A DNA stretch of 64,000 nt from Phymatolithon calcareum (lineage: Eukaryota > Rhodophyta > Florideophyceae > Hapalidiales). The number at the start of each line of letters is the position of its first letter. Positions within the stretch are counted from its first letter, which is position 1. Both the position numbers and the translations under genes were made by a program. The notes under the pieces are model-generated. The model saw nothing but the letters and a program-made list of their open reading frames with translations, was not told the origin of the DNA and did no database searches. Positions 11,781 to 22,171 of this stretch are shown here, one piece after another. Where the stretch lies: contig OZ345382.1 of assembly GCA_977006965.1 (NCBI GenBank), positions 1,426,001 through 1,490,000 of the forward strand. The letters are read 5' to 3'.

Positions 11781-12061
11781 CGGAAAAGCCCCAAACAAAC
11801 GCAGTTGCGGTCAGCGCTTGCCGCTCACTTTGCTTCTCGCAATGCGATAGCTTCGCAATATTCGCACCGGTCTCATTTTTTCGCTCACCCAAACTCAAGC
11901 CCCCGCACGCCTGAACTGCGTTCGTTTTCACCTAGCAACTCGTCAACACTTGAAAGAATAGCCTCAAGCAACACAGTTGAAAGTAGCGCTCGTCACTCAC
12001 CTCGCTTCTCGCAAAGCCATAGCCCCGCATTATACACAGCCATCTTACTTCTCGCTCGCCG

Positions 12062-12197
12062 CAGTTTTGACTGGGCGAACGAGCAAACGACCATCTTGAA
12101 TTCCGTTAGACGCTTTCCCGCGAGTGTTGATAATTGTCGGATATTCTGGCATTGGGCCGGACGAATTCGGGATATGTGTCGTGATTTGATAGAAGCT
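12062..12197 (+). repeat. Direct repeat R4, right copy
   Basis: Second copy of the 136-base repeat at 10389-10524. The flanks outside the two copies differ, and no TG...CA ends are present, so these are not ordinary LTRs. Confidence 0.9.
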
Positions 12198-12683
12198 ATT
12201 TCGCGATTGTGTGCGTCAGCACGCTGTACCGCGAACTAATTACTTTCGCGGCGACCGCCGTGCCGTCTGGGACGAATCCGGCCTCGTTTGTGCGATTGAG
12301 AGGTGGAGGGAATCGTGACCGATTGGCGATGCAAATGTACTGTAATGAAAAATGGGGAGGAGCACAACTGTATCATTCGGATGAGTTGCTCTTGGGGTTC
12401 ATTGAGGGCGCGCATCACATGGCCGTTTCCTCCGCAAATATGGCATAGACGGCCTAGTTCACCAATTGGCCTCCGAAGACATGGGCATATTTTTCGATAT
12501 CGCTTGTGTGATGAGTGTTTCCAAGGTAGTATTCCTTTCAACACGCATGATCTGCTCTACAAAACTTTGACAAGGTTCGCGGTTTCTTGTTAGCGCCAGA
12601 TGGCGATTCATCAATTGTCCGAATGGAGGGCGAGAAAGCCCTTTTCAGTCTTCTCCAGCGGTCTAGCGCACCATGTTCCCGTT
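12198..12683. other. Intergenic, nothing recognised
   Basis: Overlapping short ORFs only; no protein-like signal. Confidence 0.4.
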
Positions 12684-12764
12684 CGCGCACACTTTCGCGC
12701 TTGGTACCGTTAGAAAGCGCGCGGAGAGAGCTTTCAAACGGTACCAGGCGCGCAAGTGTGCGCG
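12684..12764. repeat. 35-bp inverted repeat forming a long hairpin
   Basis: Arms 12684-12718 and 12730-12764 match at 32 of 35 positions with an 11-base loop. The core on the left is cttggtaccgtt. It lies beyond the 3' end of the minus-strand WD40 gene and could mark a foldback element or structured RNA. Confidence 0.8.
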
Positions 12765-13085
12765 GAAGGGAAAGAAAGCGCCACCTGGGGCCGACCAGCG
12801 AAAAAGTATCTAAAAAGTAGGCTCGAGTGCTGGGAGACTTGGATGCAAGGGGAATTTAATGATAACCTGCAAATCTGAAAAACCCATAAACTAGGCCAAT
12901 TAAGAGGGTATCGCACGCAAGCAAAGATGGCAGGTGGCTCACCTGGCTCCACGAAAAATATGTAAATTTCAACTTTGGCTCACCTGGCGCCGACATCTAC
13001 ATGCGAAATTGAGGTCATTTTCGAAGGGTCTCTCACAAGGCCCAAATTGTGGAGCCAGCTGAGCCACTCCACCTTTATTTCAATT

Positions 13086-13205
13086 AAAATTGAGCATACT
13101 GTGCGAAACACAGTTATTGGGTAATTTACGTACTGATACGTTACCTTATTAGGAGCATATAAAAAAGAGGGCAGACCTGGGCCACAATCATTCTCCGTGT
13201 TCCAC
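13086..13205 (-). repeat. Dispersed repeat R1, copy 2
   Basis: Reverse-orientation counterpart of 769-890. It overlaps the final codons (VEHGE and stop) and 3' flank of the WD40 gene on the minus strand. Confidence 0.7.
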
Positions 13206-15026
13206 AAACACTTTGCTTGCTTCACTGTATTGCCAGGAGGAACGAAGAGTGAACGGAAAATTCCCAAGCAGAGTTTCTTCTGCGGGTACGTTCGCGTAAA
13301 CCAAGTAATCGCGGCTGTATGCTTCTGCCGTATATGCGGGGAAAGTACGTGGCCACACATGCGGCGTTTGCTGTCCACAACTCCGAATAATCTCCTCCGC
13401 TTCCTTGTCCGTCACTTCATATTTAGTGTCCCTGCCATGTTCGTTCGACGTTTCATCTTGAGAATCACCCGATCTTTGGCTCGATTTCCAAACACAATTT
13501 CGCGTGTACCGATTCCAAATGATGACTACGTCATCACCGCCTCGCGACACAACGTGCGATCCGTCACCGCTTTCAGATACCGCCAAAACAGCTATCTTGT
13601 GCCCGTTCAAGTCATCTCAGATTTGCTTTCCTGATTCGACGACCCAAGCGCGAACAGTGTCGTCATAGGATCCCGAAATGATCCGTTGACCATCCGAACT
13701 GAACGAAACACATATCACCCCATCTCTGTGACCTTGAAGAGCGTTCCCAATTTGATTAAACGTCTCTGCATCCCACACTCGAACAGTTCCGTCAATTGAA
13801 CCGGAGACCACCTGTCGCCTGTCATGACTGAACGAAAGTAAATACACTACTTCCGTGTGCCCTTCCATTGGGCCACCAATCTGATTTCCCGTCCGAAAGT
13901 CCCACAAACTTAACGTTCCATCTTCCGACCCAGACGCAATTCGAAGACCGTCAGGGCCTAACGCAACGGAGAACACCCGTGCGGAATGTCCATATTCAAA
14001 CTCACTTGCTTCCGCTTCCACGCGTGTGTCCCAAATCAGAAGAGTACCTTCTAAACACCCGGAAATTATAGTTCCCCCGTTAGGAGAAAACGCAACACTT
14101 TCCACGTAGCCGTGCACACTTGCGGATGTCCACGTATTTCTCCCACTGCTGGCGTCCCACAACCGAGCAGTGCCATCATCGGATCCTGACGCAATTTGAC
14201 GTCCATCAGGACTGAATCTAACACACATCACCCAATTTGTGTGTCCCTCAAACGGCTGACCGGTACTCGTCCATTCCCCCGTGTCCCATACACGAATAGT
14301 TTCGTCCCTTGACCCCGTCACCAACCGTTCCCCCGTACCACTGAACGCAACAGAACCTATGCAATCACTGTGCGCGTCCGCATCTTCGAAAATAGAATTC
14401 CCCGTGTAAACGTCCAGTACTTTCGGTGTTCTATCCAACAGACCGATTGCAACCGATTGGTCGTCATTCGAAACGGCGACACACGCAACACTGCACTGCT
14501 GTACGACTTCTCGAATCTGTGTACCGCTGCTCGCCTCCCAAATCATCAACGTACCATCCTCAGCGCAAGAAAATATCTTCTCGCCATCGCTGCTCACAGC
14601 AACATCCATCACAGACTCGCTGTGTCTTTCGAGAACACGCACTGGCAACTCACATGTCTCCCATTCCCACACTGCGATCGATTTGTCCCACGACCCAGAG
14701 ACAATTGTTTTTGATGCAGCAGCAAACGATACGCAGCCGACATCACCAGTGTGTCCTTTCAGCCGTTTCAGTATGTCACCTGTCGACGCATCTGCCACGA
14801 CTACATCACGGCCTGCTCCTGCCGCCACAAAACGTCCACACGGAGACCAATCAACTGTCAAGCAATCTCCTCGCACGGAGATCTCCATGATTTGCCCGAT
14901 CCGCGGATCTGGGAAAAACGCGTTCACCGGTCGCAAATACGGCTTTGGTGTGTGCCATTCCACGCTTTTCAAGTACGCGTCTACAACTTCGTTCTCCGTT
15001 CTTGACTTGAACAGCCGTCCGCACAC
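13188..15026 (-). pseudogene. WD40 half of an NB-ARC/WD40 (STAND) receptor-like gene
   Basis: The frame encodes about eleven WD40 blades. Nearly every one ends in a recognisable W-D type dipeptide (IRVWDTG, ARLWDAS, LLIWDTR, LSLWDFR, VRVWDAE) with GH-type openings (LKGHTGDV, FEGHTNWV, MEGHTEVV, LQGHRDGV). Such arrays form propellers that sense ligands in STAND receptors such as APAF-1. The frame is broken once, by TGA at 13617-13619, between the tenth blade and LNGHKIAVLAVSE, after which it continues in the same frame to 13188. Upstream it begins at VCGRLFKSRT, just after an in-frame TAG, and is in the same frame as the NB-ARC half. The high quality of the blades suggests recent loss or a gene that is read by an unusual route. 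Confidence 0.75.
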
Positions 15027-15068
15027 TTGGAACAGAAACGGTCGCTATCCTTCCGTTACTCCTCCCCA

Positions 15069-17195
15069 TTACAATTGTATCGCTTTCCAAAGCAATTCGA
15101 AGCTCTGTCTCACTCTTTGTGGAATAACTTCGTCTCCAAGCCTCAGCAGACAGTCAAACTCCGATTTCAGTGCCAACATTCCACCCATCTTACCACGTGT
15201 ATATGTCCAACGTGCATCCAACAAAAGAACTCCAAGCTCCATCGTCAAATCTGCACACACCAGGTGTCTTGCAAGCTCCACGACAATATACCCGTCTTCT
15301 CCGACGGACCAACATGATCTCGGTTTTTGCTCCAACAACTTTCGTTCAAATGAATCACCTTCATCTGCAATCACTGAATCTTCACATGTGCTCGCTTCCG
15401 GTGCCAGATATCCGTTCAGAAGTCGGAAGTGCAATACCGAGCTTGTCTTCACTATTTCCGCCTGTCGTCTACAAAAGTCCAATTGTAGATCGTGAAGCAT
15501 AAGAACACCTTCTTTCCTCCGCCCTTCTCCATCTTCCCGAAAAGTCAGCTTGCAAAGACTCAACCCGCTGAGAAGCCGCACGACACCCAAAGCAAGAGCT
15601 TTGTCCATCTTCCACATTCGGCTCAAGACTGACATTGGCACCCAAGCATGGTTTCGTAACACGCACAGACTTGTGTACAGATCTGCGATCGTGTGGTCCA
15701 CCACAACACCATGTCTTCTCTGCAGCTTTACAAATCCAGATTCCACGATTTTAAGGCTCAGGGCCAGTTCTGCATTCAAGCTCTGACCTCCTGAGCCTTG
15801 CTCTTCGCCAAGTTCAATGCTCTGCTTCTCCAGCAGTGAAGCATGCTCGCCACATGCATCTTCAAAATCTCCATCTTCACTTGCGAGGAAACCAACTGCG
15901 CTTCCTGCAACTGCCAGCGCTATCGGCAAACCCCCGCAACTCGTTAGGATCCTCACAATACTCTTTCTCACTTCCCCAGTAAGTTCTGCAAGCCCGTGCG
16001 TCGCAGAATCTTGTTTCGCGTGCGTCATAAACATCCTCACAGACATGTCCCTAGTTCATCCCTTGGGGAGAAGTCGACACGGCATCCAGCAGAGTGCGCT
16101 ATGTGCGAACTCCTAGTCGTTATTGACATCCGGCTCTCCGCACAGCTCCTCAGCAGCTGGCTAATATTACGCAAAAACCCGGTTTTGTTCTCGTCCGTAG
16201 GCCACAGGTCATCCACAAGAAAAAGACAAATTTTCCCATCGAACCACGCCACCGCGTAATCAATAACTTCCCGCAATGACTCCGACTGCTCCACCGCACA
16301 CACAGATGTCGATGCCCCCGTAAGACGCATTATTTTCGCCACTTCTCCCCTGGCCGTGACGAACGTTGCTTTTTGACCTAGAGATATAAACTGAACCCCG
16401 TCCGGAAAACGTGAGCAAATTTCGTCATTAAACGCAAGTCCCTGCAACGCAATTGTCTTTCCAATTCCCGCCATTCCGAGTACACCGTGCGCAGGCGTAA
16501 GGATTCCAGTCGCCGCAGTAACTGCCGACGAAGAGTCTGCCGATAAAATGGATTCCTTCAACATTCCTTCGGGTGTACACGGCTTTCCATCCTCATCCTT
16601 CGCATCAAAATTAAGAGTTGTGCCTTGGGGGAGTTTCAGCGTGCTTGCTCCCACTCGATACTCTTCTTTCTCATTACCGGCCACTCCCATTTTGTCGAGC
16701 TTGGTTACAGCCACATCATGCCGTTCTTGAATGTTCTCTTCTATGACGAACGTTAAAATCACAATTTCCAGCTTCGTCGAGGCGATTTGCACTTGCTGTT
16801 GGATGTCTTTCATGGTCTCGCTTAAAGCTGTGGCTCGTGTTATTCGCCGAAACAAAGACTTCACTTTAGACGATGCCCCACCTGCACTTCCCTTAAAAAG
16901 CATTTCTGCAACCTTCCTCTAACGTTGAGTCGCATTTATTCAGAATGTCGCGCACCGCCTTAACGTCTTCCAGAAAGGCAGAACGGATGCGAGAAGGGGC
17001 GAACGCTGGCCCCGATCCAACATATGCCTCCACAGCTCCTATTTGTCCCATCAGCTTGTACAGATCATCGGTCAACTCTTGGAATGTACCACGTCCCCGC
17101 TTAACGTTTCCAATTCGCGTCTTGATGCTATTTACAGCATAATGCACTTCCGCGATGATGCCAGTTACAGAGTTTACCCCGCCGACGATTTCCAT
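15069..17195 (-). pseudogene. NB-ARC (STAND NTPase) half of the same receptor-like gene
   Basis: Start chosen at the ATG at 17195 (MEIVGGVNSVTG...); the frame is open further upstream but less protein-like. The N-terminal about 95 residues are helical and resemble the helical-bundle signalling domains of NLR-type receptors (inference). The next frame (16037-16903) has a P-loop GMAGIGKT near 16462-16485 and a Walker B segment ICLFLVDDLW near 16201-16230. The third frame (15069-16046) has the NB-ARC GLPIALAVAG motif near 15915-15944 and a winged-helix-like region. Two single-base frameshifts (near 16895 in a run of T, and near 16042) separate the three parts, so as written no full protein is made. 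Such proteins are ATP-switched immune or self/non-self sensors. This half ends with TAA at 15069-15071. Confidence 0.75.
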
Positions 17196-17363
17196 GTTGA
17201 CGTTGCCTACACGGTGGACTGCACCTGGTTCGGCGGAAGCGGCGGGGTCGGTAGAGGTACAGTAGGCGGCGTCGGTGCTCGCCGAGCAGCTCGGGGTGTT
17301 GAATAATCTTCTACAAGTGCGTTGGTGGTCGAAATAAATGGGCGAAAATATAAAATTTTTCAC

Positions 17364-18222
17364 TTTTGCCCGTGAACAATTAGAAAACGCGCAAAAACTC
17401 TACCGTTAGTCCTGCGGCGACCTTCCGGTCACACCGCAAGCAAGCGACGTCCCGTCTGCTTGACCGATCAAGGTACAAAACGAAATCAAGTTTACTGTAC
17501 GCGGGGTTACTTATCAATGAATCCAATATCACCCTATTGGTTCAAACTCTATCACTAAATATTGAATATTTTTCCAACGCATTGCAATATCCATCATACT
17601 TGCAGATCAATCGTTGTCAACTTCCAGCTGGAGCACTGACTTCATCAACTTCCAGCTGTAATGTTGGAAAATCTCCCGGTGGTTGAAAAAAATCACGTTC
17701 CACAGTGAGACAAGTCCTTTATTTGGCCGGACGAATCGAAGTTGTCTCTTGCAATCTCTCACAAAACCTTCGAATCCGAGCCAGAAACGCATGTCAAAAC
17801 ATAAAATCGCTCGTAACTCGAAAAGTACGGCAGTTAGATCAAATCTGAGACCAGATTTGAAATTAAAGCTTCGTACGAAGTACGAAGGATAATAGCTAGA
17901 ATCGCGGGGTGTACATCCTGAGGTATTTTCAACTTGATTGAACACATGTGGACAAATATTAGAACGGTGGTGGAATGGAAACTTGTCATATTTATCATTG
18001 ACACTTGGCTAGATATTTGTCTTTTTCTCCCACGCATCCACCCAGTTGTTCAACAGGGGGGCTTCCGTTGAAGTGGAGAAATGCAGTTTACAATCACGCA
18101 GCCTATCAAATCATACATGCATTCAGTAGTACAAGTAGTACTTCACATACATGCAGGATACAGAATGTGATTCTGCCCTTGTTGGTAGAGTATCATAAGT
18201 ATTTGCGTTGATGGAAAGTGTG
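17364..18222. other. Intergenic, nothing recognised
   Basis: AT-rich, no supported gene. It would contain the promoter of the minus-strand NB-ARC gene, but no motif is clear. Confidence 0.4.
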
Positions 18223-18224
18223 TA

Positions 18225-19060
18225 CAGGGTGGTCGCTATATAGTGCCGGGTTATATAGTGCCACCCATTTTGGGCTGGTACGATTAAGACACAGGCTGTG
18301 GCTGCTTACAGGGCATTCCTGACGGCCATTCTACTCTTCGTCTCCTCAGCTCACCATCTTCACGCCGCCGACAGTGATGGGGAACCCAGGGCAGAAGAGA
18401 ACGCGGCTGACGCTTCAACAAAAGCTTGAAGCACTTCGCATGTTGTCAGCGACTTCATCGAGATGTTGCGTAAACTGAAAGTCAGTTTACCGAGTGATGA
18501 CATCCTGAGAGCTGAAATAGATGATGACGTCAGACACGAGGATGTGGAGCATTGGTTTGAGGTTGAAGATGATACAGACGTTCAAGAGGCGTTCATTTCC
18601 GATGTTTCGGATATATTGGAGGAGGCTGTAGCCCAAAGCCCAATAGAACCTGACAATGAAAGCGAAGACGAAGAAGTTTCTGCGGTTATCACGTCTCCCC
18701 CAGCTCTCACTGAGCTGCACACCATGTTTCGCCCTCTCCAAGAGTCCGCGTTTTTGTGTAACCTTCCTGACGCTAGTAGTCATCTTCAACGAGCATTTCG
18801 GGTATTCATAGACGATATCCGTAAACAGAACAATGAGAAGCTGAGACAGCTGCTTGTCTCAGAGATTTTCAACAAGCGTTCTGAAGATAAAACACGCCAG
18901 TAAAATCGTTCTCCCCGTTCTCCGTACAACTTCGTTGGGGGTCACGGCAAACACGCTTACAGTAGTGCGAAACGGTCCCTCAAATTTCATGTAGTGCGGA
19001 ACTTAAATAGTGCGCATTTTTTAGTCTGGTTCTATGTGGCACTATATAGCGACCCCCCTG
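18225..19060 (+). mobile_element. Internally deleted pogo/Tigger-like DNA transposon
   Basis: The ends are terminal inverted repeats: cagggtggtcgctatatagtgcc on the left and the reverse complement of cagggggggtcgctatatagtgcc on the right, flanked by TA on both sides (18223-18224, 19061-19062). This is the hallmark of Tc1/mariner/pogo elements. Inside are the N-terminal DNA-binding segment and the C-terminal tail of a transposase, with the catalytic core missing, so the element could move only with help from a complete relative. Confidence 0.9.
18377..18903 (+). pseudogene. Transposase remnant (CENPB/psq N-terminus fused to tail)
   Basis: ATG at 18377 opens GQKRTRLTLQQKLEALRML, the start of the psq/CENPB-N helix-turn-helix of pogo transposases. 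After about 26 codons the frame changes, and from about 18447 the sequence continues as DFIEMLRKLKVSLPSDDI and an acidic C-terminal tail to the TAA at 18901. The whole DDE domain is deleted at the junction. The matching N-terminus occurs in the relic at 62260-63131. Confidence 0.8.
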
Positions 19061-19062
19061 TA

Positions 19063-19982
19063 CCACATTCTTAACTATTAAGGCTGTTCCACATATCTGG
19101 AGGACAATCTCGCAACAGATCGGTCCCCTTTCAACAAACTAGACTGTGTCATACTGTAGTTATGATTTTTAAGGTTGAACCTAAGGCCGCCTGGCGTGGG
19201 GGAAAGAGGCAACTACATCAAGTACTCTACACACTTAGGCGATCGCGGCAGGACAGAACAAAGCTTATAGTTGGCCTATAGCTACATTAGCTTAGCCGAA
19301 ACTGCATCGTATCCATAATAGTTTTCCAGTAACCAAGCTCTTGCTCCAGGCACGTTCAGAGCCGCTCAAAAATAGTCCATAAGCAGGCCTACAGTAGAAC
19401 GAATTAAATTGTAATTCTATTTAATTCCAATTCGATAATAATTGGAGCCTAATCACCAATTGCAATTTTGATTGTAGAAATTAAAGAGATTGCAATAGAA
19501 ATTGCTATCTAGTAACGAGTTTGCTTTACTAACTCAAAAGCACTTTAAAGTCATCAGCGTTTCATTGCTGATGTATTTGCAATCATAACTGAGTATGCTG
19601 ATGTCCCGCAATTTGAATTAACTCTATGGGTGCAATAAAAATGAAACTGGTAAATTGGTATTTTCTTCGAAATTATTTCCAATGTAACTGGTTGTAGCGC
19701 TGTCCATAAGGCGGAACTGGCTTACAATATCAATAAACTGAAAAAGAGAGTCTACAACATCAATCCCGCCACGTTGTAAGAACATTAGTCTTTGTCTTTG
19801 GTAAACTGAAATTATAGCGCTGAGATGGAAAATGAAGATCGAAGGTATTTTGGAAACGCTTTTTCTGTTCGCAGCTGCTCAACTGGAGAGTGGCTTCCAA
19901 TATATAACATTTCGAACAACTTATACAAGAACTAAATATTGTAGCACTTAATCAACAGAGTCACAGATGGAACAGGTCAAAG
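19063..19982. other. Intergenic, nothing recognised
   Basis: AT-rich with loose near-repeats of attgcaat/aattccaatt near 19410-19500. No gene seen. Confidence 0.4.
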
Positions 19983-20166
19983 CTGAGATCTCCTGAAGCG
20001 TTACTTCACTCAATAGATTATGAGTTTTCGATTCTCTGCTGGAGAGCGCACGTTGCTCTATAAATCGAGCTTCTCCTAAACTGTTATGTGGAGAGCACAA
20101 AAACTATATCTGCTGCATGTGCACTAAAAAACGAGAGAACACTTTTAGGCCAAGTCAGTACCGCCT
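19983..20166 (+). repeat. Dispersed repeat R3, copy 2
   Basis: Counterpart of 1763-1945. The flanks on both sides are unrelated, so the repeat unit boundaries are fairly sharp. Confidence 0.85.
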
Positions 20167-21250
20167 GTGGTGTCAGAGAGACCTCGTCGAGAGAACCACC
20201 CAAATGCTGACGAATAGCCCTTGTAAAGGACACCAAAAGAACAACCTTGACAGTGCGTGTAGTCCAGAGGGTTTATCGGTAATTCCTAGAAAGATAGTGC
20301 TTTGTGCTTCAACAAAATAGGAGGTCAGCGACTACTTAACGAGTGTGACAGACAAGTGGGATGCCTGTCGAATTCAGGCAGGGCATCCAGGACTGTCTGT
20401 GAATGTGACCCACTACTTCTAAACGTAAGGGAATTTGATACAGGTGTCGTTAGGAGACGTACTGAAATAGAGGACCACCGCGGAGTCCGTTACCCAAAGA
20501 CACAGACGGCTCCACAATCAGTATTCCCGCGTCAAGGGAGCATGAGTATCACTGAAGGTTACCCGTGGACAAGGACAGCTTTGCCCGCGAGTACAAGTCA
20601 TGCAGTATACGGAATTGGGAAAGGTTACAATCCAATGGAATTCGTAGAGCATATGAGTGTCTGAAGCAGGCAATTGTCCTCGAATTGGCATGGACTGCAA
20701 AGCAAAGCATGCTTTCAAAATTAACTATACACCAGTTTCGACCAAACTAGTCCAAATAACTCCGCACTCCGTATTGGAGGTTGCACTTCTGATAGGCAAC
20801 ATTCGCCGGGAATTCAATTCTAATTACGCTCCTTCTCCATTTCCGGTTTTAGAGCTATAACTCTTTTGTGGTGCTCTCATAACCTAGAAGACCACTCGGA
20901 TGTTCCCGGGACTGGACTCATATTGCTAATCGCATCAACCGTACTGACTCCGTCTCGGTTGTCTGAGGTGACGGTCAGTAATGAAGACCGCGATAGCTGA
21001 ATGTAACCACCAAACGCTTCTTCGCACCATATTCCAAACTGCACTGGAGCTACGTATACAATCTTTATGTTCTGGTCAATATGTGCACCACATTAGTCCA
21101 CAACTGTTAAACCCGTGGAATCTTACTGCGAATCTGGTAGAAGAGTCAAGAGGAAAAGAAATGAAGCCATACTTTTTCACCGCCAGCATATGAGTGGAGC
21201 GACAAAAACTGTAGCAGGATGAACGAAGTGATGGGAGAGATTATGTGACG
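20167..21250. other. Intergenic, nothing firm
   Basis: A 120-codon plus-strand ORF (20302-20664) exists but shows no motif, no family and mixed composition. I do not call it a gene. Confidence 0.35.
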
Positions 21251-21265
21251 TGAAAATCAAGCTTT

Positions 21266-21271
21266 TTTATT
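21266..21271 (-). terminator. Polyadenylation signal of peptide gene A
   Basis: AATAAA on the minus strand, about 100 bases past the stop of the gene at 21372-21485. Confidence 0.6.
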
Positions 21272-21371
21272 TTCCGTTATCTACCTTCCAGGTGTACCTG
21301 AAGTGGTCCCTCGTCGCAAAATCGCGACTAAAGACCTATCCCGAAGAGTCTAGACAGCGGTTGAGGTAGAT

Positions 21372-21485
21372 TTAGAGGGCCGGGGTGGCGGGGAGGCCGA
21401 AGCTCTCGAAGATCTTGCCAAAGTCACCGAAAGCGGTGGCAGCGGCGACAACAGCGGCAAACACGACGGCGGTAGCAAACTTCAT
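21372..21485 (-). CDS. Secreted 37-residue peptide, copy A
   Basis: The product has a classic signal peptide (MKF, then a core of Ala, Val and Phe, ending in ATA) and would be cut to release FGDFGKIFESFGLPATPAL (19 residues). That mature part is amphipathic, with Phe/Ile/Leu at positions 1, 4, 7, 8, 11 and 13, charge near -1, and a proline-rich tail. Four relatives lie within 5.5 kb. Differences between copies are mostly synonymous, which supports real translation although the ORF is tiny. It pairs divergently with copy B. A conserved CACAACGCATCAAA lies about 40-55 bases upstream of the ATG and an AATAAA about 100 bases downstream. No known family was recognised; a host-defence or signalling peptide is only a guess from its layout. 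Confidence 0.8.
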   Translation of the reverse strand: MKFATAVVFAAVVAAATAFGDFGKIFESFGLPATPAL

Positions 21486-21503
21486 CTTTGAGTATGGCGA
21501 TAG

Positions 21504-21544
21504 GAATTGAACGAGATGCTAAGAGTGTTTGATGCGTTGTGGGG
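21504..21544 (-). promoter_or_regulatory. Shared upstream motif of peptide gene A
   Basis: On the minus strand CACAACGCATCAAACAC and then TTAGCATCTCGTTCAATTCC. The same blocks precede copies B, D and (first block) E, at similar distance from the ATG. The first block may be the transcription start; a TACTTAAA-like block lies about 40 bases further upstream in A, B and D. Confidence 0.6.
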
Positions 21545-22171
21545 AAGAAATTCTTTCGGTGCAGCGCAATTTGTTTAAGTAAGCCCTGGAGATAAATCAG
21601 GTGGATGTGAATTGTGAATCTTTCATAAATACGTAGTGATAATGCATAGTGATAATATCGGAATGCAACAGGCCCGAACTATTAATTTGTTTACTACTGT
21701 TTACACCACGGCTCGGAACTAGTGCAAAAGCAAGGTAGTTCAGCGGACGGAAGCGGTTAATTAAACGCTTCGGAATTGTTGCCCCACGTTCCTGTCTGAT
21801 GGATTGAGAATGGAATGACCAACAGTATTAGTACATACGACAAACTGAAACAAACTGTTTGTCGCACGTCTTCAAGGCGGTATAGGCCCATACTGGCTCC
21901 CTGTGTTTCCGAGATAGAACCGGACAATATTATTTGTCTAATACATCAGGTGTGACATTTTCCAATGCTTTCTCGTACAGTAGGGACACTTCCGCTAATA
22001 GAGCGAACATGGTCAGAAAACAGCACGAAAGTTGTAACATTCTCTTCTGGGCAGCCGTAGAAAGGCGTTTCTTCATACTCTGTCTCGCTAGAGTCGACGG
22101 AAGAAAGACAGACGTCGACTGCCCTCACAAGCACCCCAATGCCAAAGAGGTTTTTTGAATCACAGCATAAA

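Noticed and set aside
11595-12239. 214-codon plus-strand ORF
   Set aside because: Created by the 144-base tandem repeat (a multiple of three) running into the R4 repeat; antisense debris of the receptor copy.
16870-16910. 31-base GT...AG segment that would fix the first frameshift in the NB-ARC gene
   Set aside because: Too short for a credible intron; a one-base indel in the run of five T is simpler.
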